Positions 8,895-18,598 of a DNA stretch of 64,000 bases are shown here, piece after piece. Position numbers and translations under genes: made by a program. Numbering within the stretch: position 1 is the stretch's first letter; every line of letters begins with the position of its first letter. Under the pieces are notes generated by a model. The model was not told the origin of the DNA and did no database searches. It worked only from the letters and a program-made list of their open reading frames with translations. The DNA is from Pannonibacter sp. XCT-53 (GTDB taxonomy: Bacteria > Pseudomonadota > Alphaproteobacteria > Rhizobiales > Stappiaceae): positions 1,240,001 through 1,304,000 of the forward strand of contig NZ_JAABLQ010000001.1 in the NCBI RefSeq assembly GCF_009915765.1, given 5' to 3'.

Positions 8895-9947
8895 ATGGCC
8901 GCTACGAACAAGTCTTCCGCCGGTACGCGCGCGAAAGGCGCCACCCGGTCCAGCGGTGCAGCCAAATCGGCCGCACCTGCCATCGCGGAGTTCAGCAAGG
9001 ACGAGGAACTCCACGCCTACCGCGAAATGCTCCTGATCCGCCGCTTCGAGGAGAAGGCGGGCCAGCTCTACGGCATGGGCCTCATCGGCGGCTTCTGCCA
9101 TCTCTACATCGGCCAGGAAGCCGTTGTGGTCGGCATGCAGATGGCCAAGAAGGACGGTGACCAGATGATCACCGGCTACCGCGACCACGGCCACATGCTG
9201 GCCATGGATCTCGACCCGAAGGGCGTGATGGCGGAGCTCACCGGGCGTCGGGGCGGCCTGTCGAAGGGCAAGGGCGGCTCCATGCACATGTTCTCCAAGG
9301 AGAAGCACTTCTACGGCGGCCACGGCATCGTCGGCGCCCAGGTGGCGCTTGGCACCGGCATCGGCTTTGCCAACAAGTACACCGGCAACGGCAACGTCGC
9401 GATGGCCTTCTTCGGGGACGGCGCGTCCAACCAGGGCCAGGTCTACGAGAGCTTCAACATGGCCGAGCTGTGGAAGCTGCCGGTCATCTACGTGATCGAG
9501 AACAACAAGTACGGCATGGGCACGAGCGTGGAACGCGCGTCGGCCACGACCGACCTGTCGCAGCGCGGCCTGTCCTTCGGCATCCCCGGCGAGCAGGTCG
9601 ACGGCATGGACGTGCGCGCCGTGAAGGCCGCCTCCGACAAGGCGCTCGCCTGGTGCCGCGAGGGCAAGGGCCCGTACATTCTCGAGATGATCACCTACCG
9701 CTACCGCGGCCACTCGATGTCCGACCCGGCGAAGTATCGCTCCAAGGACGAAGTGCAGAAGATGCGCACCGAGCACGATCCGATCGAGCAGGTCCGCGTC
9801 CGCCTGTTGGAGAACGGCTGGGCGACCGACGACGACCTGAAGGCCATCGACCGCGACGTGCGCGCGATCGTCGCCGAATCGGCCGAATTCGCCCAGAACG
9901 ACCCTGAGCCGGATGTCTCCGAGCTCTACACCGACATTCTGCTCTAA
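8895..9947 (+). CDS. pdhA: Pyruvate dehydrogenase E1 component, alpha subunit
   Basis: Alpha subunit of the thiamine-diphosphate-dependent E1 enzyme that decarboxylates pyruvate and reductively acetylates the E2 lipoyl group. It is 350 residues, with an Ala/Lys/Ser-rich N-terminal extension of about 30 residues. The ThDP-binding motif runs from GDGASNQGQ (about residue 174) to the ENN near residue 201. The phosphorylation-loop region [20 protein letters not shown] is typical of E1-alpha. It is the first gene of pdhA-pdhB-pdhC, ending 14 bp before pdhB. Confidence 0.97.
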   Translation: MAATNKSSAGTRAKGATRSSGAAKSAAPAIAEFSKDEELHAYREMLLIRRFEEKAGQLYGMGLIGGFCHLYIGQEAVVVGMQMAKKDGDQMITGYRDHGHMLAMDLDPKGVMAELTGRRGGLSKGKGGSMHMFSKEKHFYGGHGIVGAQVALGTGIGFANKYTGNGNVAMAFFGDGASNQGQVYESFNMAELWKLPVIYVIENNKYGMGTSVERASATTDLSQRGLSFGIPGEQVDGMDVRAVKAASDKALAWCREGKGPYILEMITYRYRGHSMSDPAKYRSKDEVQKMRTEHDPIEQVRVRLLENGWATDDDLKAIDRDVRAIVAESAEFAQNDPEPDVSELYTDILL

Positions 9948-9961
9948 GGCCGGGGGATACC

Positions 9962-11350
9962 ATGCCGATCAACATTCTGATGCCGGCCCTCTCGCCGACC
10001 ATGGAGGAGGGCAAGCTCGCCAAGTGGCTGAAGGCCGAGGGCGATGCCGTCAAGGCCGGCGACGTGATCGCCGAGATCGAGACCGACAAGGCGACCATGG
10101 AAGTGGAAGCCGTGGACGAGGGCGTGCTGGGCAAGATCCTCGTCGCCGAGGGCACCGAGGCGGTCAAGGTCAACACGCCGATTGCCGTTCTTCTGGCCGA
10201 TGGCGAGGATGCCTCCGCCGCACCGGCTGCGGCCGTTGCCGCACCGGCGCCTGCCGCCGCGCCGGCCCCGGTTGCCGCGCCTGCGCCGGTTGCCGCCGCT
10301 GCCCCGGTTCCGGCTGCGCCCGTCACCTCCGGCTCTGCCGACAGCGACGCGCCGGCTGGCACCGAGATGGTCACCCTGACCGTCCGCGAGGCCCTGCGCG
10401 ATGCGATGGCCGAGGAAATGCGCGCCGATGACCGCGTCTTCGTCATGGGCGAGGAAGTGGCCGAGTACCAGGGCGCCTACAAGATCACGCAGGGCCTGCT
10501 GGACGAATTCGGCGCCCGCCGCGTCATCGACACCCCGATCACCGAGCACGGCTTTGCCGGTCTCGGCGTCGGCGCTGCGATGGCTGGCCTGAAGCCGATC
10601 GTCGAGTTCATGACGTTCAACTTCGCCATGCAGGCGATCGACCACATCATCAACTCGGCCGCCAAGACGCTCTACATGTCCGGCGGCCAGATGGGTGCCC
10701 CGATCGTCTTCCGTGGTCCGAACGGTGCGGCGGCCCGCGTCGGCGCCCAGCACAGCCAGGACTATGCCTCCTGGTATGCCCATATCCCGGGCCTGAAGGT
10801 GATCCAGCCGTGGTCGGCCGCCGATGCGAAGGGCTTGCTCAAGGCTGCCATCCGCGACCCGAACCCGGTCGTCTTCCTGGAAAACGAGATCCTCTACGGC
10901 CAGTCCTTCGAGGTACCGAAGGTCGACGACTTCGTCCTGCCGATCGGCAAGGCCAAGATCGAGCGCGCCGGCACGGACGTGACCATCGTCTCCTGGGGCA
11001 TCGGCATGACCTATGTCATGAAGGCCGTGGACGAACTGGCCGCCCAGGGCATCTCGGCGGAAGTCGTGAACCTTCGCACCATCCGCCCGCTCGACATCGA
11101 CACGGTTCTGGCCTCGGTCCGCAAGACCGGCCGCTGCATCACCGTCGAGGAAGCCTTCCCGGTCTGCTCCGTGTCGTCGGAAATCGGCTACCAGGTCCAG
11201 GAAAAGGCCTTCGATTACCTGGATGCGCCGATCCTGCGCGTCACCGGCAAGGACGTCCCGATGCCCTACGCCGCGAACCTTGAGAAGCTGGCGCTGCCGT
11301 CGGTGAAGGAAGTCATCGATGCGGTGAAAGCCGTCACCTACAAGGCCTGA
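9962..11350 (+). CDS. pdhB: Pyruvate dehydrogenase E1 component, beta subunit with N-terminal lipoyl domain
   Basis: Beta subunit of E1 (462 residues). Residues 1-80 form a lipoyl domain with the lipoylated lysine in [12 protein letters not shown] (Lys43). An Ala/Pro-rich flexible linker (about 85-125) follows, then the transketolase-like beta fold from [14 protein letters not shown] to the C-terminal [14 protein letters not shown] lipoyl domain on E1-beta is a known feature of alphaproteobacterial PDH complexes. Its lipoyl domain is partly identical at DNA level to that of pdhC. Confidence 0.97.
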   Translation: MPINILMPALSPTMEEGKLAKWLKAEGDAVKAGDVIAEIETDKATMEVEAVDEGVLGKILVAEGTEAVKVNTPIAVLLADGEDASAAPAAAVAAPAPAAAPAPVAAPAPVAAAAPVPAAPVTSGSADSDAPAGTEMVTLTVREALRDAMAEEMRADDRVFVMGEEVAEYQGAYKITQGLLDEFGARRVIDTPITEHGFAGLGVGAAMAGLKPIVEFMTFNFAMQAIDHIINSAAKTLYMSGGQMGAPIVFRGPNGAAARVGAQHSQDYASWYAHIPGLKVIQPWSAADAKGLLKAAIRDPNPVVFLENEILYGQSFEVPKVDDFVLPIGKAKIERAGTDVTIVSWGIGMTYVMKAVDELAAQGISAEVVNLRTIRPLDIDTVLASVRKTGRCITVEEAFPVCSVSSEIGYQVQEKAFDYLDAPILRVTGKDVPMPYAANLEKLALPSVKEVIDAVKAVTYKA

Positions 11351-11366
11351 GGCAAGGGAGGCACAG

Positions 11367-12722
11367 ATGCCGATCAACATCACCATGCCGGCCCTCTCTC
11401 CCACGATGGAAGAGGGCAATCTGGCCAAGTGGCTGGTCAAGGAAGGCGACAAGGTCGCACCGGGCGACGTGATCGCCGAGATCGAGACCGACAAGGCGAC
11501 CATGGAAGTGGAAGCCGTCGACGAGGGCACCCTTGCCAAGATCCTGGTTCCGGCCGGATCCCAGGGCGTCAAGGTGAACACGGTGATTGCCGTGCTGGCC
11601 GCTGACGGCGAGGATGCGTCCAAGGCTTCGGCCGCACCCGCTGCAACTCCGGCCGCTGCGGCCGCTCCGGCTCCGGCAGCTCCGGCTGCAGCACCGGTTG
11701 CCGCAGCCGCTCCGGCTGCTGCCGCTCCCGCCGCAGCGCCTCAGTCCGGTGGCGCACGGGTCTTCGCCTCGCCGCTCGCCCGGCGTCTGGCGGCCCAGAA
11801 CGGGCTCGACCTCAAGGCCATCGCCGGCTCCGGCCCGCATGGCCGCGTGGTCCAGCGCGACATCGAGGCGGCCCTGACGTCGGGCACGGGCAAGGCGGCT
11901 CCTGCTGCTGCTGCTCCGGCTCCGGTGGCAGCCGCTCCGGCGCCTGCCGCTGCCGCCCCGGCGCCCGCCCTGGCCACCGGTCCGTCGAAGGACCAGGTGC
12001 TCAAGCTCTTCTCCGAAGGCTCCTACGAGCTCGTGCCGCATGACGGCATGCGCAAGACCATCGCCAAGCGTCTCACCGAGTCCAAGCAGACGATCCCGCA
12101 CTTCTACGTGTCGGTCGACTGCGAGCTCGACGCGCTCCTGGCCCTGCGCACCCAGCTCAACGATGCGGCGCCGAAGTCCAGGGACGGCAAGCCGGCCTAC
12201 AAGCTCTCGGTCAACGACATGGTCATCAAGGCCCTGGCGCTGGCCCTGCGCGATGTGCCGGACGCCAATGTCTCGTGGACCGACGACGCCATGGTCAAGC
12301 ACAAGCACGCCGATGTCGGCGTTGCCGTGTCGATCCCGGGCGGCCTGATCACCCCGATCATCCGCAGCGCCGAGCAGAAGGCCCTGTCCACCATCTCCAA
12401 CGAGATGAAGGACCTTGGCCAGCGCGCCAAGGACCGCAAGCTGAAGCCGGAAGAGTACCAGGGCGGCACCACCGCCGTGTCCAACATGGGCATGATGGGC
12501 GTGAAGAACTTCGCCGCCGTCGTGAACCCGCCGCATGCGACCATTCTGGCCGTCGGCGCGGGGGAACAGCGTCCCGTCGTCAAGAACGGCGCGCTGGCCG
12601 TTGCCACCGTCATGACCGTGACGCTGTCGACCGACCACCGCTGCGTCGACGGTGCGCTGGGTGCGGAACTTCTCGGGGCCTTCAAGGGCTACATCGAGAA
12701 CCCGATGAGCATGCTGGTCTGA
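11367..12722 (+). CDS. pdhC: Dihydrolipoyllysine acetyltransferase, E2 of pyruvate dehydrogenase
   Basis: Core E2 enzyme (451 residues) that transfers the acetyl group to CoA. There is a single lipoyl domain (Lys43 in [12 protein letters not shown]), an Ala/Pro linker, a peripheral-subunit-binding domain at about residues 131-170 ([17 protein letters not shown]), and a second Ala/Pro linker. The catalytic domain ends with the active-site box DHRCVDG near residue 423. It follows pdhB by 16 bp with a good ribosome site (gggaggcac). A terminator-like hairpin separates it from lpdA. Confidence 0.97.
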   Translation: MPINITMPALSPTMEEGNLAKWLVKEGDKVAPGDVIAEIETDKATMEVEAVDEGTLAKILVPAGSQGVKVNTVIAVLAADGEDASKASAAPAATPAAAAAPAPAAPAAAPVAAAAPAAAAPAAAPQSGGARVFASPLARRLAAQNGLDLKAIAGSGPHGRVVQRDIEAALTSGTGKAAPAAAAPAPVAAAPAPAAAAPAPALATGPSKDQVLKLFSEGSYELVPHDGMRKTIAKRLTESKQTIPHFYVSVDCELDALLALRTQLNDAAPKSRDGKPAYKLSVNDMVIKALALALRDVPDANVSWTDDAMVKHKHADVGVAVSIPGGLITPIIRSAEQKALSTISNEMKDLGQRAKDRKLKPEEYQGGTTAVSNMGMMGVKNFAAVVNPPHATILAVGAGEQRPVVKNGALAVATVMTVTLSTDHRCVDGALGAELLGAFKGYIENPMSMLV

Positions 12723-12734
12723 GTGACCTCAGCG

Positions 12735-12766
12735 AGGCCCCGGCTGGTCCGGGGCCTTTCTTCCTT
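12735..12766 (+). terminator. Intrinsic terminator/attenuator after pdhC
   Basis: AGGCCCCGG (12735-12743), loop CTGGT, CCGGGGCCT (12749-12757) make a perfect 9-bp GC-rich stem, followed by a pyrimidine tract rich in T (TTTCTTCCTT). It begins 12 bp past the pdhC stop and 50 bp before lpdA, so it could lower lpdA transcription from the pdh promoter or protect the 3' end of the pdh mRNA. Confidence 0.75.
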
Positions 12767-12809
12767 GAGATACACGCAAACTTCCTGCGAAACAGGCGAG
12801 GGAACTTCC

Positions 12810-14255
12810 ATGGCCGACAGCTATGACGTCCTCATCATCGGCTCCGGACCCGGCGGCTACGTCACCGCGATCCGTGCGGCCCAGCTCGGCTTCAAGACGG
12901 CCATCGTCGAGCGCGAGCATCTCGGCGGCATCTGCCTCAACTGGGGCTGCATCCCGACCAAGGCGCTGCTGCGCTCGGCCGAAATCCTCGATCACGCCAA
13001 CCACGCCAAGTCCTACGGACTGACGCTGGAAGGCCGGATGACGGCGGACGTCAAGGACGTGGTCGCCCGCTCGCGCGGCGTCTCGGCCCGTCTCAACGCC
13101 GGCGTCGGCTTCCTGATGAAGAAGAACAAGATCGACGTCATCTGGGGTGAGGCCAAGCTCACCAGGCCGGGTGAGGTCGTGGTGGCGAAATCCTCCAAGC
13201 CGGCGGTCGAGCCGCAGCACCCCGCGCCGAAGGGCGTGAAGGGGGAGGGCACCTACACCGCCAAGCACATCATCATCGCCACCGGCGCGCGGCCGCGTGC
13301 GCTGCCGGGCATCGAGCCGGATGGCAAGCTGATCTGGACCTATTTCGAGGCGATGAAGCCGGACTTCATGCCGAAGTCGCTGGTCGTCATGGGTTCGGGC
13401 GCCATCGGCATCGAGTTCGCGTCCTTCTACCGCTCGATGGGCGTGGACGTGACCGTCGTCGAGGTCATGCCGCAGATCATGCCGGTGGAAGATGCCGAGA
13501 TCTCGGCGATCGCCCGCAAGGCGCTGGAAAAGCGCGGCCTGAAGATCATGACCGAGGCCAAGGTTGCCAAGGTGGTGAAGGGGGCCAACTCCATCACCGC
13601 CCATGTGGAGACCAGGGACGGCAAGGTGACCGAGATCACCGCTGACCGCCTGATCTCGGCGGTCGGCGTGCAGGGCAACATCGAGAACCTCGGCCTTGAG
13701 GCCCTCGGCGTGAAGACCGACCGCGGCTGCATCGTCATCGACGGCTATGGCCGCACCAATGTGCCCGGCCTCTATGCCATCGGCGATGTCGCCGGTCCCC
13801 CGATGCTCGCCCACAAGGCCGAGCATGAAGGTGTTGTCTGCATCGAGAAGATCGCCGGCCTGCCGAATGTCCACGCCATGGACAAGGGCAAGATCCCGGG
13901 CTGCACCTATTGCAACCCGCAGGTCGCCTCTGTCGGTCTGACGGAGGCCAAGGCCAAGGAACTTGGCCGCGACATCCGCGTCGGCCGCTTCTCCTTTGGC
14001 GCCAACGGCAAGGCGATTGCGCTGGGTGAGGACAACGGCCTGATCAAGACGATCTTCGACAAGAAGACCGGCGAGCTGATCGGCGCGCATATGGTGGGCA
14101 CGGAAGTGACCGAGCTGATCCAGGGCTTCGTCGTCGCCATGAACCTGGAGACGACCGAGGAAGACCTGATGCACACGATCTTCCCGCATCCGACGCTTTC
14201 TGAAATGATGAAGGAAAGCGTGCTGGACGCCTACGGGCGCGCGCTCAACGCCTGA
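12810..14255 (+). CDS. lpdA: Dihydrolipoyl dehydrogenase (E3)
   Basis: FAD flavoenzyme that reoxidises dihydrolipoyl groups with NAD+. It is 481 residues from the ATG at 12810, which has a GCGAGGGA ribosome site; the frame upstream crosses the terminator and was excluded. An N-terminal FAD motif GSGPGGY (11-17) is followed by the redox-active disulfide GGICLNWGCIPTKALL (Cys42, Cys47). The NAD motif GSGAIGIEFASFY comes next, and the dimer-interface His-Pro pair is in HTIFPHPTLSEMM. An insertion near residues 130-150 (KSSKPAVEPQHPAPKGVKGE) resembles other alphaproteobacterial PDH-type E3 proteins. Confidence 0.96.
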   Translation: MADSYDVLIIGSGPGGYVTAIRAAQLGFKTAIVEREHLGGICLNWGCIPTKALLRSAEILDHANHAKSYGLTLEGRMTADVKDVVARSRGVSARLNAGVGFLMKKNKIDVIWGEAKLTRPGEVVVAKSSKPAVEPQHPAPKGVKGEGTYTAKHIIIATGARPRALPGIEPDGKLIWTYFEAMKPDFMPKSLVVMGSGAIGIEFASFYRSMGVDVTVVEVMPQIMPVEDAEISAIARKALEKRGLKIMTEAKVAKVVKGANSITAHVETRDGKVTEITADRLISAVGVQGNIENLGLEALGVKTDRGCIVIDGYGRTNVPGLYAIGDVAGPPMLAHKAEHEGVVCIEKIAGLPNVHAMDKGKIPGCTYCNPQVASVGLTEAKAKELGRDIRVGRFSFGANGKAIALGEDNGLIKTIFDKKTGELIGAHMVGTEVTELIQGFVVAMNLETTEEDLMHTIFPHPTLSEMMKESVLDAYGRALNA

Positions 14256-14264
14256 CACCGGTTC

Positions 14265-14296
14265 AGACCGCCGTCCGGATCCGGGCGGCGGTCTTG
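14265..14296 (+). terminator. Hairpin after lpdA
   Basis: AGACCGCCG (14265-14273) pairs with CGGCGGTCT (14286-14294). The loop region contains the self-complementary CCGGATCCGG. Only a short T-rich stretch follows (TCTTGCAGTTT). It is placed 10 bp after the lpdA stop and so probably ends the pdh-lpd transcription unit. Confidence 0.6.
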
Positions 14297-14316
14297 CAGT
14301 TTCTGGGGAGACCGCG

Positions 14317-14565
14317 ATGGATACCAAGGCAATCGTCATCTGGTGCGTCATCGGCCTTGTGGCCGGGTGGCTCGCCAGTTTCATCGTTGGCGGCGGCGGC
14401 CTGTTCCGCTATCTGCTGACGGGGCTGATCGGCGCCTTCGTCGGCGGTTTCCTGGTGAAGTCGACCGGGATCTCCGTCAATGTCGGTCACCCGCTGCTCA
14501 ACGAGGTGCTCGTGGCCGCCATCGGTGCCGTGGTGGTCGTGCTCGTCGCACGCATTCTTGCCTGA
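14317..14565 (+). CDS. GlsB/YeaQ/YmgE family small membrane protein (copy 1)
   Basis: An 82-residue inner-membrane protein of the 'transglycosylase-associated' GlsB/YeaQ family, usually linked to general stress responses, biochemical role unknown. Three hydrophobic segments are visible: IVIWCVIGLVAGWLASFIV, then YLLTGLIGAFVGGFLV, then VLVAAIGAVVVVLVARIL. These are joined by short Gly-rich turns (GGGGLFR), matching the family pattern. It is followed 12 bp later by a paralog, so the two are likely co-expressed. Confidence 0.85.
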   Translation: MDTKAIVIWCVIGLVAGWLASFIVGGGGLFRYLLTGLIGAFVGGFLVKSTGISVNVGHPLLNEVLVAAIGAVVVVLVARILA

Positions 14566-14577
14566 CCGGAGGGCGAC

Positions 14578-14820
14578 ATGGGATTTCTCATCTGGATCAT
14601 CATCGGCCTGATTGCCGGCGCCGTGGCCCACCGCGTGCTTGACAGCCGCGGCGGCTTTCTTGGCTCGCTCGTCGTCGGCCTCATCGGCGCCCTGGTCGGC
14701 GGCAAGCTGGCGGAGATGCTGAAACTCAACCTCACCGGCGGCTTTTTCGACCAGCTGGTCGTGGCGACCGTCGGCGCGATCCTGTTCCTGTTTCTCTGGC
14801 GAAAGATCCGCGGCCGCTGA
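14578..14820 (+). CDS. GlsB/YeaQ/YmgE family small membrane protein (copy 2)
   Basis: An 80-residue paralog of the preceding gene. It has the same three-helix plan: FLIWIIIGLIAGAVAHRVL, then GFLGSLVVGLIGALVGGKLA, then LVVATVGAILFLFLWRKI. The polar turn DSRGG replaces GGGGL. A ribosome site (ggagggcgac) lies just before its ATG. A tandem pair of this family is common in stress-inducible loci, but nothing here shows the regulation. Confidence 0.85.
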   Translation: MGFLIWIIIGLIAGAVAHRVLDSRGGFLGSLVVGLIGALVGGKLAEMLKLNLTGGFFDQLVVATVGAILFLFLWRKIRGR

Positions 14821-14871
14821 GCTGGCTGGCCTCCGTCAGTCCACCGCTCGGCAAAGGTCAGGAGGAGGACC

Positions 14872-15336
14872 ATGGGCGACCGGCATCCGAAACTGTCCGA
14901 CTATCCGCTCGTGACGGTCGACAAGCTGCGCTACAGCGACACCGACCGGCAGGGGCATATAAACAATGCCGTCTTTGCCACGTTCCTCGAGACCGGGCGG
15001 GTGGAGGCAATCTACGGCACGGTTGCCGGGCAGGCGGGCGAAGAGCGGACCCGGGGCCTGGCCGATCCGGGCGCGGCCTTCGTCATTGCCCGTCTCGAGC
15101 TGGATTTCCTGGCCGAGATCCACTGGCCCGGCGAGGTGCAGATCGGAACCCGGGTGCTCCGGATCGGGACAAGCTCGCTCACGCTCGATCAGGTCATCTT
15201 CCAGGGCGAGACCTGCGCGGCGCGGGCCTCGTCGGTGATCGTCCAGATGGACGAGACCACGCGCAAGTCGCGGCCCTTTTCGGGCGCTGCGGTCGAGCGT
15301 CTCAAATCGCTCCTCAGTTCACACGAAAACGCATAG
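14872..15336 (+). CDS. Acyl-CoA thioesterase, hotdog fold (4HBT family)
   Basis: A 154-residue hotdog-fold thioesterase of the 4-hydroxybenzoyl-CoA type, predicted to hydrolyse a short or medium acyl-CoA. The catalytic signature is [20 protein letters not shown], with the conserved Asp two to three residues before the Gln-Gly-His-Asn core. A strong ribosome site (aggaggac) precedes the ATG. It lies upstream of lipA on the same strand. The physiological substrate is not evident. Confidence 0.85.
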   Translation: MGDRHPKLSDYPLVTVDKLRYSDTDRQGHINNAVFATFLETGRVEAIYGTVAGQAGEERTRGLADPGAAFVIARLELDFLAEIHWPGEVQIGTRVLRIGTSSLTLDQVIFQGETCAARASSVIVQMDETTRKSRPFSGAAVERLKSLLSSHENA

Positions 15337-15391
15337 TCTCCGTGCGAAGGCAGCACTTGACCTTCGTGCCGAACAACGACATCTGGATGCC

Positions 15392-16369
15392 ATGGTCACG
15401 ATCCTCGACACCCTGAACCGGCCGCAGCAGAGTGCGGATGCCCAGAAGCCCCGCCATCCGGAGAAGGCGCATCGCCCGGACAATCCGGTCGCGCGCAAGC
15501 CGGCGTGGATCCGCGTCAAGGCGCCGACGTCGCCTGTCTACCGGGAAACGCATCAGGTGGTGCGCGAGAACAAGCTCGTCACCGTCTGCGAGGAAGCGGG
15601 CTGCCCGAACATCGGCGAGTGCTGGTCGAAGAAGCACGCCAGCTTCATGATCCTCGGCGACACCTGCACCCGCGCCTGCGCCTTCTGCAACGTGCGCACC
15701 GGCATGCCGACCGCCGTGGACCCGCATGAGCCCGAGGGCATTGCCACGGCCGTCGCCACCATGGGCCTGGAGCATGTGGTCATCACGTCCGTGGACCGGG
15801 ACGACCTAGACGATGGCGGCGCGAACCATTTCGCTGACGTCATTGCCGCGATCCGCGCCAAGGCGCCGAAGACCACCATCGAGGTTCTGACGCCCGACTT
15901 CCTGCGCAAGGACGGGGCGCTCGAGATCGTCGTTCGCGCCAAGCCGGACGTGTTCAACCACAATCTGGAAACCGTGCCCTCGAAATATCTGAAGGTGCGG
16001 CCCGGCGCCCGCTACTTCCACTCCATCCGCCTGCTGCAGCGGGTGAAGGAACTCGATCCGACCATGTTCACCAAGTCGGGGATCATGGTGGGGCTCGGCG
16101 AGGAGCGCAACGAGGTGCTGCAGCTCATGGATGACCTGCGCACCGCCGACGTCGACTTCCTCACCATCGGCCAGTATCTCCAGCCCTCGAAGAAGCATCA
16201 CCCGGTGATGTCCTTCGTGACGCCGGAGGAATTCAAGGCCTATGAAAAGATCGCCTATGCCAAGGGCTTCCTCAAGGTTTCGGCGAGCCCGTTGACGCGG
16301 TCTTCACACCATGCGGGCGAAGATTTTGCGGATCTGCGTGCGGCGCGCGCGGCCAAGCTCGGCCACTGA
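15392..16369 (+). CDS. lipA: Lipoyl synthase
   Basis: Radical-SAM enzyme that inserts two sulfurs into octanoyl groups on lipoyl domains, here presumably those of PdhB and PdhC. It is 325 residues with both iron-sulfur motifs: the auxiliary cluster cysteines 66, 71 and 77 in [12 protein letters not shown], and the SAM-cluster CTRACAFC (Cys92, 96, 99). The C-terminal [10 protein letters not shown] carries the serine that ligates the auxiliary cluster (the usual form is RSSYHA). It lies close to the PDH operon and just upstream of the COQ10-like gene. Confidence 0.97.
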   Translation: MVTILDTLNRPQQSADAQKPRHPEKAHRPDNPVARKPAWIRVKAPTSPVYRETHQVVRENKLVTVCEEAGCPNIGECWSKKHASFMILGDTCTRACAFCNVRTGMPTAVDPHEPEGIATAVATMGLEHVVITSVDRDDLDDGGANHFADVIAAIRAKAPKTTIEVLTPDFLRKDGALEIVVRAKPDVFNHNLETVPSKYLKVRPGARYFHSIRLLQRVKELDPTMFTKSGIMVGLGEERNEVLQLMDDLRTADVDFLTIGQYLQPSKKHHPVMSFVTPEEFKAYEKIAYAKGFLKVSASPLTRSSHHAGEDFADLRAARAAKLGH

Positions 16370-16410
16370 GACGCGTCTGCGGCACCGGACAGGAAACCGG
16401 ACAGGAAACG

Positions 16411-16875
16411 ATGCCGTCCTTTGAAACGACCCGGGATGTCGGCCACTCTGCGGCCGACATGTTCAACCTTGTGGCGGATGTGGAGAAGTATCCGCAGTTC
16501 GTGCCGCTGTGCCAGAACCTGATCGTGCGCGGCCGCAAGGACATCGATCCCGCCCGCGACATCCTGATCGCGGACATGACGGTGGCCTACAAGCTGTTTC
16601 GCGAGACCTTCACCAGCAAGGTCACGCTTGATCGCGACCGCAACGAGATCCTCGTGGAGTATCTCGACGGGCCGTTCCAGCACCTGGAGAACCGCTGGTC
16701 CTTCGAGCCGCTGGGCGACACGCGCTGCCGGGTGCGCTTCTATATCTCGTATGACTTCAAGAGCCGGACGCTCGCCTCGCTGATGGGGGCCATGTTCGAC
16801 ATGGCCTTCCGCAAGTTCGCCTCTGCCTTCGAGGCGCGTGCCGACGAGGTCTACGGACCGGCACGACTGGCCTGA
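16411..16875 (+). CDS. COQ10/RatA-like START-domain protein (ubiquinone-binding)
   Basis: A 154-residue SRPBCC/START-fold protein of the COQ10-RatA family. Mitochondrial COQ10 binds ubiquinone and supports respiration; bacterial RatA was also described as a ribosome-association toxin in E. coli. Recognisable parts are the N-terminal TRDVGHSAADMFNLVADVEKYP, FVPLCQ, and the C-terminal helix FDMAFRKFASAFEARADEVYG. It is placed downstream of lipA. In alphaproteobacteria a role in quinone handling seems more likely. The ribosome site lies within a 12-bp direct duplication (16384-16407). Confidence 0.88.
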   Translation: MPSFETTRDVGHSAADMFNLVADVEKYPQFVPLCQNLIVRGRKDIDPARDILIADMTVAYKLFRETFTSKVTLDRDRNEILVEYLDGPFQHLENRWSFEPLGDTRCRVRFYISYDFKSRTLASLMGAMFDMAFRKFASAFEARADEVYGPARLA

Positions 16876-16918
16876 GCACGCCGGGCCGGCCTCGGCCGCG
16901 GTGTCCGTCGATGACGGT

Positions 16919-17344
16919 TCAGCGGTTGTCGAAGCCGCGCTGGATTTCCTGGAAGCGGAATTGCCGGGCGCCCGGAGCGGTGGTGACGGCGCGTTCCTCG
17001 CGCGGGCTCAGGTTGAGGTCCTTGAGCGTTACCTGGGCCTGCGGATCCTGGCAGACAGGGCGCCAGCCGTTGCCGCGGTTGGTCTCGATGGCAAGGCCGA
17101 AGCCGCGCTCGGCTTCCCGCTCGGTCCAGGCCACCGTCTGCGGGCGCACCCAGTAGACCTGGTCACAATACAGGACCTGGACGAAGCCGTCCTGCGGCCG
17201 GCGCAGGAGCTGATGGCTGCCGCGGAACCGGTTCATCTTGTCCCGGGAGATGATGTGGAATTCCTCCTGCGTCGACAGCTCCGCCGTTGCCTGCGGCGGT
17301 GCCGTCACGACCAGGGCCAGAAACAGGGACAGGAGCACTTTCAC
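16919..17344 (-). CDS. Secreted protein of unknown function, paralog A
   Basis: Not recognised. From GTG at 17344 it is 141 residues with a textbook signal peptide (MKVLLSLFLALVVTAPP, predicted cut after QATA). An alternative TTG at 17383 makes a worse N-terminus. The mature part is closely similar to the next gene on this strand: FHIISRDKMNRFRGSH, YCDQVYWVRPQTVAWTERE, and NGWRPVC. The two cysteines (in YC and RPVC) are shared and could form a disulfide. There are no transmembrane helices after the signal. Predicted periplasmic or exported. Confidence 0.7.
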   Translation of the reverse strand: MKVLLSLFLALVVTAPPQATAELSTQEEFHIISRDKMNRFRGSHQLLRRPQDGFVQVLYCDQVYWVRPQTVAWTEREAERGFGLAIETNRGNGWRPVCQDPQAQVTLKDLNLSPREERAVTTAPGARQFRFQEIQRGFDNR

Positions 17345-17518
17345 GGCAATTTTCCAATCGATGGGCCGGATTGCGGTCTGCAATCAGGGACGCTCGACCC
17401 CCATAATGCGTGACAACCCTTTCTTAACGATGAGTATCAGCCGTCAAAGTTTAATAAATGCTGATCGCACCGGAGCGCGGTCGGGCGGTCCAGTGCGGCG
17501 CAGGATCGGGAAACCGCC

Positions 17519-17989
17519 TCAGCGGCTGTGGTAGGTCGAGCTCTTCTCGGTCTTGCCGGTCTTGCCCTGGAACTGCTTGGAAATATGCTTGAAGCGGTTC
17601 TCGACGGTCGGCTGCTTGTAGCTGCCGCCGTTGGCGACGATGAAGTTGTCGGCTTCGATGCCGAGGTCGGCGAGGCGGACCTGGTTCTGGGCCTCGGCGC
17701 AAAGCGGGCGCCAGCCCTTGCCGGCGTTGAACTCGAGCGCGACACGGCGCCGGTTCTCAACCTCCATATGGGTCCAGGCGACCGTGCTCGGGCGAACCCA
17801 CAGCTTGCGGCCGCAGTAGCTCACCGCGACATAACCCTCGCCCGGCTTTTCCAGGACCTTGTGACTGCCGGAAAAGGTTCCGTCAGCTTGGCGCGAGATC
17901 AAGAAGAAATCGCCCGGGACTGGCATGTCCTCAGCGCTGGCACTCACGCCAAGCAGCGCGAGCCAGAGCGACGCAATCATTGCGCGCAT
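17519..17989 (-). CDS. Secreted protein of unknown function, paralog B
   Basis: Not recognised. It is 156 residues from ATG at 17989, with a signal peptide (MRAMIASLWLALLGVSASA, then ED). The mature core matches paralog A position by position: FFLISRQADGTFSGSH, YCGRKLWVRPSTVAWTHME, and KGWRPLC. A basic C-terminal tail (QFQGKTGKTEKSSTYHSR) extends beyond it. It follows the CinA-like gene by 61 bp on the same strand. The local duplication and conserved WVRPxTVAWT and GWRPxC motifs show a real family, but I cannot assign a function. Confidence 0.72.
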   Translation of the reverse strand: MRAMIASLWLALLGVSASAEDMPVPGDFFLISRQADGTFSGSHKVLEKPGEGYVAVSYCGRKLWVRPSTVAWTHMEVENRRRVALEFNAGKGWRPLCAEAQNQVRLADLGIEADNFIVANGGSYKQPTVENRFKHISKQFQGKTGKTEKSSTYHSR

Positions 17990-18050
17990 ATCTACCCCTG
18001 CATTCTGTGGGGGGATTTTGTCAGCCCCGCACAAGCATGGCAGAGTACGC

Positions 18051-18569
18051 TCAAAGGCTTGAGGAGCCCTTCAGAACATCCGTAAAATTTGAAACAAGCT
18101 GCAAGGCGACCCGCACCGCGTCGGCGCGGATGGCGGCGCGGCCGTTGTCGGCAAACCGATGCGCATCCGCGACGGTCGGATGGCCGCGCGCGGCGCAGGC
18201 AAAATGCACGGTGCCGACCGGCTTGGCCTCCGACCCGCCGCCCGGGCCGGCAATCCCGGTGATCGCAACGGCGACATCGGCCTGCGAGTGCGCGAGGGCC
18301 CCTTCGGCCATGGCGATGGCCACCGGCCGGCTGACCGCGCCGTGTTCGGTGATCAGGGCCATCGGCACGCCGAGCATCTCGGCCTTGGCCGCGTTGGAGT
18401 AGGTGACGAAGCCACGGTCCAGCACGGCCGATGATCCCGGCACCTCGGTCACGAGGCCGGCCACGAGACCGCCGGTGCAGGATTCAGCCGTGGCGAGCGT
18501 CAAGCCTGCCTCGGCCATGCGCTTCACCAGCTCGGCGGTCTCTGCCAGCAGGGGATCAAGATCGGTCAT
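18051..18569 (-). CDS. pncC: CinA C-terminal domain protein, nicotinamide-nucleotide amidohydrolase type
   Basis: A 172-residue stand-alone CinA C-terminal domain. Such proteins deamidate NMN to nicotinate mononucleotide in pyridine-nucleotide recycling. Motifs are [20 protein letters not shown] near the N-terminus (the Ser/Thr-rich active-site loop), [15 protein letters not shown], and [21 protein letters not shown]. The N-terminal molybdopterin-binding-like domain of full CinA is absent, as is usual for this short form. It begins 29 bp after the ispDF stop, the same arrangement seen in many rhizobia. Confidence 0.92.
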   Translation of the reverse strand: MTDLDPLLAETAELVKRMAEAGLTLATAESCTGGLVAGLVTEVPGSSAVLDRGFVTYSNAAKAEMLGVPMALITEHGAVSRPVAIAMAEGALAHSQADVAVAITGIAGPGGGSEAKPVGTVHFACAARGHPTVADAHRFADNGRAAIRADAVRVALQLVSNFTDVLKGSSSL

Positions 18570-18598
18570 GGCGGTGGCTCCGGAGGTTTGCGGTCGGA

